A stretch of DNA of 64,000 bases, taken from contig CATQJL010000316.1 in the NCBI GenBank assembly GCA_958299035.1, forward strand, positions 15,842,347 through 15,906,346, read 5' to 3'. The translations under genes were made by a program, and so were the position numbers. Of this stretch, positions 56,245-64,000 are shown piece by piece. The notes below the pieces were generated by a model, which was given only the letters and a program-made list of their open reading frames with translations, did not search any database and was not told where the DNA came from. The DNA is from Cylicocyclus nassatus. Taxonomy: Eukaryota; Nematoda; Chromadorea; Rhabditida; Strongylidae. Position 1 is the stretch's first letter; every line of letters starts with the position of its first letter.

Positions 56245-57316
56245 AGCAACGAATGGATCACATGAGCTGCCGTTTGCGTAATAGCTAAGCCTAATCCCCA
56301 GCTTTCACATAAGATTTTTTCTGTACCTTGAAATTGACCGGACCTTGCATTAACTATGATTTTATTGTTCCACGATATCAGGCGCAAAAGCTTGTGACAA
56401 GTTCGATTTCGAAAAGACTCATGTTCAGCAATGGCCTTTGATGTTCCATTCCTGTTTAGAAACCAGTCTAATTCAACTTTTTCTCACGATTCCTTTCATT
56501 TCATCCACTTCAACACTATTCAGTCCGGAAATCTCTACAATTACATCTTAAAAAGCAGGGACACTTGAGAAATGGGAGAATTATTTGTCGTCGCAAACTC
56601 TGGCGGGGGCTCATAATTCATGAACGCCCTGCTTATTTTTTATGCGGTGATTAATTGTATGCCGTGACTTTCTATCATATAATATCGGTTAGCAAAACGT
56701 TAAAATGAAAGAGGCGGGGCATTCGATGAGGGGGTGGCGAGGGCGGGGCCATACGAACCCAGCTGTAAGACTAACTTATCTGAGTTGCGAAATCTAAACT
56801 GGGTGTGCAGCAGCAGCAGTTTCTCCACTCGTTTTTCAAGCTTTTCCTGCATTTGAAGACGAAGACAAGTCTTGGAAACATGGATGTGCTCACAAAGTGT
56901 TTTTGTAGACAATCCGGACGAGTTCACCACTAAACAGATGTTGCAGTGTCCCGACGCGAACGTCTACTCACTTTCCTCAGTTCCCAAAAGATATAGAATA
57001 AATGTAAATTTACCCCGCCTTCATTTACAGACATGTGGGTGGGGCTATCATGAGGGGCGGGACTAGCCATATTTCCATTGGAGGCTCATTTCGTTTGCCG
57101 TTTTCAGATAGAAGTGTGATTTGTTAAGCGCTATTTCTGATTTGTAGTCACTTTTTAAAGTGAAACGAAACAGCGAATTTTTGATCTGAGAGATGGATAG
57201 AAAATTACTAACAAATTTGCTGCAAAGAAAAATTTCATTCAAGAACAGAATGCTGGCATTATTCATGAATAAATTTATTCCAGAAAATAGCAAATTTTTG
57301 AGAAGATAGAATTTTT

Positions 57317-58094
57317 GGTACTTTTCCGTTATCCGGACCCATTTTTTCGAAATGTTTCCATGTTCCCACGTGCTTCAGGCTAAAGATTTTTTCATAGATC
57401 TTGTGAGACTGTCTCTTTGCCACGTGTCAAGATAAAAATTAACACGTTTGGGGCCAGTTTGACATGTTTTTTGAAATTATTTCCAGTGAGGTACGAGAGC
57501 CTTTGAAATGACTCAAAAGTTGTTCGCGGGACTTTTATAGAGGCAAAACAGTTTTAAACGTTTATTAAAATAATGTGAAGACAAGATATTTCTGAATTAT
57601 TGCTGAAAGCTACCAAGTTTAGCTTCCAGATTTAGATTCTTGGTAGCTTTTAGCAATGATTTAGAAATATCCTGTCTTCATTGTTTCCGCCATGCGAATT
57701 TCACCGGGAAACAAATATAAATGATGGCTTGAAATACCTGGCTATCGATTGTTTCGTCGTTTAGATGATATAGCAATAGCCTCACCCTGTTTTGGGAAAC
57801 TAATGTATTTATTAAACACAAGATGTCATTTTCATAACATTAAAGTTCATTCATAAAACCGTTGACTAAAAATGAGGTCACTATAAAATAAAAAACAGAT
57901 TGAAAATGCATTCGTAGGTAGGCTAAACAATCTCCTGTTAAAACCTGTTAAACATGTAGAGACATGTCAATTTTTTTCACATATGGCAGGAGGTTGACTC
58001 TCCATCCCGCGAAGTTTTCACCAAATTTGGTACAAGTAAAAAAGCAATATCATTTTATTTGGAAAAAAATGGGTCCGGATAACGGAAGAGTACC
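57317..58094. mobile_element. 778-bp element with 31-bp terminal inverted repeats
   Basis: GGTACTTTTCCGTTATCCGG and the bases following (57317-57347) pair with 58063-58094, with one mismatch. Inside is a second imperfect hairpin, 57572-57617 with about 57648-57683, built on TGAAGACAAGATATTTCTGA and GAAATATCCTGTCTTCA. There is no transposase-like reading frame, so this looks like a non-autonomous DNA element. No target duplication was clear, and the family is not recognised. Confidence 0.65.
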
Positions 58095-60814
58095 GTTTTT
58101 TAATAAAATTATTTAATTATTGAGGCAACTCTGATATTCACATATGAAATCGTAAACCAAAAACACTTTACACAGACAAATGGTAATGAGAAATGCATTA
58201 TAATGAAACCGAATTTTGTCTAATCTGCATAGAAAGAAGAAATACCATAATCTTGAAATAGGTACTTAATCTACGGTACGGTAATATTTTAGTCCGAAAG
58301 TACAGTATATTTTTGATAATTTGTCTCTTCATTTACAAATTGTTTATTTATTTCGAAAGTCAGGTGTGAGTCTTCCACAAAAAATGGCAGAGTGAAGAAA
58401 AAGGGAAATGGGGTGAAACCCATTCAATCATCATAGGGACGAGTTTGCAAATTTTTATGACCACCAAAATGTAGAGAGCATTTACAGAACAGGAGCAAGT
58501 ACGCGAAAGTCTTTCTGTAAATCTACGTCGGTTAATGAGTAAGCCTACGTAAAAAACCACTTGAAAACCATAGAGTGCTGTTTGGGTGTATTTACTTTGA
58601 CTTTTTCTAAGTTTCGTGTCACAAACCAGATTCTATCTATCCCTACCGCTGTCAACTTTCTTTCCCTAAAGTAAGCATCAAAAATTATAGATCAAAGAAG
58701 ATTCATAAGATCGTAGATCAAAGAAAATAGTAAGGAATTTAGAATTGGCAAAATAATTCCTCTTTCACACATATCTAATCATAGACAAGAAAAAGAATCG
58801 CAGGTCAATGCGCTGAAGTTTCAAAACTGGAAATATTTAGCTAACAGCCGAACGAAATGACAGCAACATGCAGCTTTGTCAATAAATTTGATAAATAATG
58901 CAGAAACATGTCTATTCTACATACATAAAAGCAACGCTTGAAAAACATTAAATTAATAGCATGAATAAAAAACATACAATTTATTGTGCGGGAAGACATG
59001 CTCCTGTAGATCAAAAAGAGAACGGAATTTTTACTTTCTTACTTGTTAATTTTTTTCGGTTTTGATTGCTTTTTTGTGGCGATTAATAAAGTTTGAAGGT
59101 TTATAGAGAATCTAAGCTCTAGTTTCCCTTCAGTTCACCAATAACAATGAGAATTTTCGACTCTCTAAGAAAGTCGATACTGAAATCAACATTTTCAGGA
59201 TTTTGTAAAGATTATCTTCACCTTTTTCGAACCTCTGCCCTCTTTCTCCTTTTCTAAAAAAAGTAAATAAACATAGTTAGGGATACTTTCCCAATCATAA
59301 ACAATAACAGAAGGGTTGAAAAATAGGAGAGAAATGACAGCTACAGGAAAAAAAGCGCGCTCTAATCAAACAGCACTCTGAAGCAGCTGGTGTTGTTCTG
59401 GAACGTCTACTTTCTCGACTTGCAATTAGTACTAATTGAATAAACAAAATTTTTTTTTAAAAATTTTGGAATTTTGCGGTTTTCGAGAAAAAACTCAAAA
59501 ATCTGATTTGTCCGGCTTTGGAATTTTTTACTTGATAAACATGATAATTTTTGGGGCAGTTGATTGTAATGTAGGTTAGGAAAATTCATAAAAGTCATAT
59601 TGGTATGGCAATATCGATGTTGTCTGGAAAGTTCCAAGCCCTAGTCATGCTTGTCTCGTGCGAAATTATGAATAATTTATACATCAGGACATCCACTTTT
59701 TATTTTATATGCTGCATATTAAAGTTGCGAATTTGAAACATCAATAAAATTCAAAAAAATTCAAGGCAAAGCACGATAGAGCGAAGAAACAGGAAATAAA
59801 AGTGTTCACGCTCACCTTCGACATGAAAGCGTAGGCTATACACAATAGAATAGTAATAGAATAGATAGATATCACAGAGTTATAGGCATAACTGAAATGA
59901 AATTACGATAAATTTAATCACGCATGCGTAGAGAGGTCACACAGCCACGATAAACATAGGTATCGATCGCGGGAAAATGGGAAAAAAAACGCAGAAGCTT
60001 GAGAGAAAAGCTTATACTGTTTTCTCATCAAGTAAATAGTAGTATTCTATCAAGCGAGTATTCTCATCAATCCTTGGCAATGACCAAATGCTACAGTATC
60101 CCTGAGACCAGAAGCGAAAGCAGGGAGGTGGGGGGGGGGGTTGAAGATAGAAGGAGGGGAGAAGTGATTGTACTGAGAAATGTGGTACGCCAGATGATGT
60201 CTGAAAAAGATATCTTTATCAAGATGAGATTCTTGAAAAAATTTCTGTGGTCTGAAAAATCAATAAAAATTTCTGGCTTGAAGAAGGATTTTTTTAAGAG
60301 AAAATTCTAAGATTGAAGAACTGCGACCGCCTTCTAAAAGAAATTTTCTGCCACCGCTGCCCGCGCTCATAACAGTCAAGTTTACAATGACTAAACCCAT
60401 TAGGCTCTTAGGAAATGGAAAATTCTTGACGGAATTTGTCTGATAGTCAGGTTGCTCTAATAATAAATTCTTGTTTACAGTGAATGGTTACTGTAGAGTT
60501 GAAGAGTCTCAGGGTAGTCCTGAAGAGTTTTACATTGTACTATAATCAAGCAAGATGACAAAGGCGAAAATGCCTTAGGTTTTCTGCAGGTTTGAAATCA
60601 TTCAAAGAGATATGAAGAAATGGTCCTTGTTCTAAGCTTCCTTGATCGAAGCCAAATCTGAATTTTCAGATATTTTTCAGATTATTCAGCAGGTAGGTAT
60701 CAGACTGATCAGAACAAAAAAGCGATCCAAATGCGCTCAATCTTTTATGGATAGCGACATGGCACAAGCGGCAAGTCATACTCTTTATTCGTGGCCGAAA
60801 ATCAACTTTGAACA

Positions 60815-61020
60815 CTAGCCCAGACCGTACTCCGCCGGATCTGTAGCGTACTGTAAGTGGACGGCGCTAATTGGTCCGCTTGATGAGGCATTCGTGAGCG
60901 AAAACTTAGAGCTTGATTTATCTCAAAGATTCATTCAAGGCCAAGAGATTTAAATGTGAACTCTTGTCCAGATCGGGCTCCCGTGCTCAAGGATGTTGAT
61001 TGGTCCGCTTGGAAAATTAC
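60815..61020. repeat. Two tandem partial copies of the CCAGACCGTAC / TTGGTCCGCT repeat
   Basis: GCCCAGACCGTACTCCGCC...AATTGGTCCGCTTGATGAGG is followed about 120 bases later by GTCCAGATCGGGCTC...GATTGGTCCGCTTGGAAAAT. The 3' words match copies at 26463-26530 (ATTGGCCCGCTGAG) and 34935-35000 (ATTGGTCCGCTCGGAAAAT). Confidence 0.6.
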
Positions 61021-62364
61021 GATTTAGGCGAAATTTGAAAAGTAATTTCTCGTTAATGAATGAACCTAAAGAGTTGCCGCCTGGGCAATGGCTCAACTAA
61101 GACGCTCTTATTAACCGTATGATGATCCGGTATTCAGCTTCGCATGAAATTATCCTCAGGCATCTCAGAAATGCATCAAACTCCTCCCTGAAAAGTGGCA
61201 GACACCGCCCAGTTGCCCTCCCCTCCACTTTTACATACACCAATATACCAAAATCGCACACATTCATAGTAAGTGATTATTCAAACCCCATTTAGGAGAA
61301 GGCTTAATATTTCTTCAAAGTAAGTGCGAAGAAAGTTACCAACACAAAACACAAAACTTGACAAAAGCTTCACGACAAAATGAAGTCAATGGCTAAAGTG
61401 GAAAATTATATTACTGCTCTTTGATATAAGTCAAAGAAACCTACCAACAAAAGATTGTATTCCCTTTAAACGTGAAAGAATTTCCCAAAAAAAACGTTAA
61501 CATTGAGTAGTGGCTGGTTTTCTATTTTCACCTAACAATGCAACCCGATACTACCACTAATTGTAAAACAAAAAGTGCGAAGGCAGACGCAAAGCAAACT
61601 ACAGAAATAGAACACCCCCACCTATGGGAAAAATTCTGGTTTTTCACTACCTCATGACGTAAAGACTTAATGTTAGTTAAGATAAAGTTGGTTGATCCTA
61701 GAAACGACATGAGCTCGTAAAGTGAGGAATTAACGAGGTTTTAGTATGCCGAGCGCTGGGAAATCGTGGGATAATGGGAGCGATCCGAGGCTGAGCAGCA
61801 CCAGAGCATTGACAATCAATGGAATCGACCACAGATTGTGTGAAAGAAGAAGACAGTCCAGGAAAAAATGATGAAGGGGAGTATAAGATGATCAAAAATA
61901 GGATAACTGGGCCCAGAACTGTTGGATCAACAGAGCATGGAATTTTTCAAAACTTCAGAATAGGGAAGAGGAAGAACGTACTTCTGTTTAGTCTAAAAAT
62001 AAATTTGTTTCCATTGTAGGGGCTCAAACACAGTGGATGTCTAGTTTACCCAATCACGGCTATACAGAAAGGGATTACAGTTCACCCGCAACTGCAGGCA
62101 AAACTCTCCATGAGAGTTTATGGCTTACTGCTCTCGTTTCACAGATTTTTACTAAGGTACTACAAAAAAGGGAGGTCACAAATTACAATTTTTTTCTCCA
62201 AAAGTCATATGTAGCAGAGAATGTAAAGAATATTATTGAAGGCAATGAAAAACGATACAGCTACCCGGACTCTCAAGTGGATACTAGGAGGAGCCAACTA
62301 ATCAGTGGTCCTATCAACAGCTCATATAATTATTCACGGTCAATATATTTAAAACTCTAAACCT

Positions 62365-62440
62365 TTACCCAGACCGTACTATTCCCGAGCGGACCAATCA
62401 GCGTACTCGAGTATGGTAGCCCGTACGGTTTGAGCGGATC
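62365..62440. repeat. CCAGACCGTAC fold-back copy
   Basis: ACCCAGACCGTACTATTCCC, then GAGCGGACCAATCAGCGTAC, then TAGCCCGTACGGTTTGAGCG: the outer GACCGTAC/GTACGGT words pair, and the middle is the reverse complement of the family's TTGGTCCGCTC word. Confidence 0.55.
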
Positions 62441-64000
62441 AAAGTTGAAGTTCTATTCTATTCTAAAGTTCTATTCTCCTAATAAGTGATATGAGCTGCT
62501 TCTTTGGCATTGGGTCAATAAGGGCCTCCAAAACGATTTTCTCACATAAAAAATCACGTCCATAAGTTTATCTCTACAGTTCTGAAACCTTACTTTAATG
62601 CGCGCTTCTGTATTCACAACGGATTCTTATAGAAAAAAAAGGTTTCTGAAAAGACCACTTTTTCTATTTTTTCTCTTTTCCTAAACAACTTCTCCCAAAA
62701 AATCGTCTTGCCGAGGAAATGGCGTTGAATATTTTAAAAAACTGCTCGTGGAATTGGCTGCAGTGCATTCATGGTCCTGCATCTTTTTAAAGGACAAACG
62801 ATTGCGCAAAAAAGTACGGTAGTCTTTCTATCAGTCCATTTCCGGCTATAAAAGCGCAAAATATGAAACAACTTTTTCAGAATGGAGTTCAAGTTTCAAG
62901 GAAATGATACAAAAATCGAATGAATTGTAGTTTTCCTTTGGAAAACAGACTTTGAAGTTTGAGAATGTGCAAGAAGTCAGAAAAGAGACCTCATTTAGAG
63001 CAGCTCTCATGTTTATCACAATACACCACACGTCGTCGCGTGTGATGAAATTAATAGGCGCACGGCGCAGTCCCCATAAATTATGCACAATTTTTCATTA
63101 TTGTTCCTACAAAATGCAAAGTTACACTAGCACGAGCAGATGTTAGCCAGAAAACCCAGAAAATAGCTCGGAAAATGTGAAAACAATGAAAATTCAGTCA
63201 TTTAGTTGATGAAGAGGATTGCGCGCACACTTGCTACCCAAACACACAACATTTGGGCTTAAACGACTGCTCTTAAGCACATTCACTAGCCGATTCCAGA
63301 TGTTGCGTGTATTGTGGGTTGTATAGTGTAAGAAATTCGTTACAGACATGAAACAGCTGAATTTGCGCGAAATGGATACTGTAACTGATGCAAAACACAT
63401 TGTGTGCGAGCGCGGAATCCACGAATAGAATGCGGAGTTTAGTACAAAAGACATTGCATATGCTGTGAAAATTCTATAAAACCGCGAATAAAATTCCCGA
63501 TTTTCATTTTTTTGGAATTTTCTGAAAGATCAAATGTGGGATGATTCTATAAAATCTGCAGGTTACCAAAAACTACCAAGGCAATAAAATCTGCATCAAC
63601 AAACTCTGCATTTAGACTTTCTCTCTACGGCTACACAGAAAATTTAAAGATGATTTTGAAATTTTCACAAACAACTGGCTCCTTGATATTTTTGGAAGGG
63701 AAAGGGAGGAAGGAATGGAAGCAGAGCCCGGTATGAGTCCGTTTCTAGGCCTTCTGAAAAACGAAGTCCCTAACTTTTGTGACATTTTACGAAGTCCTCT
63801 ATGACCCTTTTCGGAAACGTTGACTGAAAAATCCCAATCTATCTTGTGTTTTCTCGAACCCACAAAAACAATATCCCCTTTGCTTTCCGCCCCGAAAACG
63901 AAGTCCAGTCTGCTTCCAAATGGAAGGCAATAGACAATTTTTTTATAGACCAGCTTTCTTATGCGAAGACTTTTTAGAGGCCTTACCTGAGCCATTGCCC

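Larger units (their letters stand above)
51378..63995. other. Region upstream of ptb: MITEs, palindromes, no recognised gene
   Basis: The ptb promoter and any 5' UTR exon should begin here, but no start element can be identified. The frame of exon 1 stays open upstream to about 51457 and contains another in-frame ATG at 51410. From 53 to 64 kb the DNA is AT-rich, with open frames no longer than expected by chance and no family motifs. Listed elements are at 52801-52976, 53811-53886, 56149-56244, 57317-58094, 60815-61020 and 62365-62440. Everything else here shows nothing I can name. Confidence 0.6.

Noticed and set aside
56700..57066. Opposed frames with a coiled-coil-like QEKLEKRVEKLLLLH stretch
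   Set aside because: Flanked by GGGCGGGGC repeat words and open on both strands. Without a start, donor or homolog it is not supported as a gene.
63612..63995. 127-codon - strand frame at the window end
   Set aside because: It has no family motif, lies in AT-rich repeat-like DNA, and extends to the window edge, so it cannot be evaluated.
1..64000. tRNA genes, rRNA, CRISPR arrays, bacterial promoters
   Set aside because: No GGTTCGAATCC-type tRNA arm with a matching stem, no rRNA core sequence and no regular spacer-repeat array was seen. The spliced gene structure makes prokaryotic features inappropriate.

Overview
The window looks like nuclear DNA from a nematode, most likely Caenorhabditis or a close relative. 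The evidence is the many short GT-AG introns ending in TTTTCAG-type acceptors, a spliced-leader-like acceptor just before one start codon, AT-rich noncoding DNA full of TACCGTA/TACAGTA repeats, long mononucleotide G/C tracts, and two animal genes whose best mental match is to worm orthologs. The species cannot be fixed by eye.

Two genes are solid and convergent. On the + strand, 2590-7183 encodes a gamma-butyrobetaine dioxygenase (BBOX1/gbh family, last step of carnitine synthesis) in 12 exons, 418 codons, all phases closing. On the - strand, 51377 down to 9554 encodes a polypyrimidine tract-binding protein (PTBP/ptb-1, four RRMs) in 19 exons, 641 codons, all phases closing. The ptb gene covers about 42 kb of the 64 kb. 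Nearly 27 kb of that is one intron (43348-16484) between the end of RRM1 and the RRM1-RRM2 linker.

Layout: 1-2565 is repeats, a possible terminal exon of another gene (450-613) and a truncated MITE. 2590-7183 is gbh, with a 563-bp MITE in intron 3. 7243-9553 is intergenic with a TTGCAAGCAA array. 9554-16483 holds the C-terminal half of ptb, including a 34-nt exon at the start of RRM3. 16484-43348 is the giant intron, holding a 5'-truncated but open CR1/jockey-like retrotransposon (about 20400-23332, - strand), more than 20 G/C tracts, two arrays with 140-170-bp spacing, inverted repeats and a few weak + strand exon-like stretches. 43349-51377 holds the N-terminal exons. 51378-64000 is upstream DNA with MITEs and palindromes and no recognised gene.

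The most interesting signal is regulatory. The 34-nt exon (11851-11884) matches in size and position the mammalian PTBP1/PTBP2 exon whose skipping drives autoregulation. Here skipping gives a stop codon after five codons, and UCUU-type pyrimidine motifs lie on both sides. The G tracts of the giant intron also lie mostly on the template strand, so the ptb pre-mRNA carries many C/CU-rich tracts.
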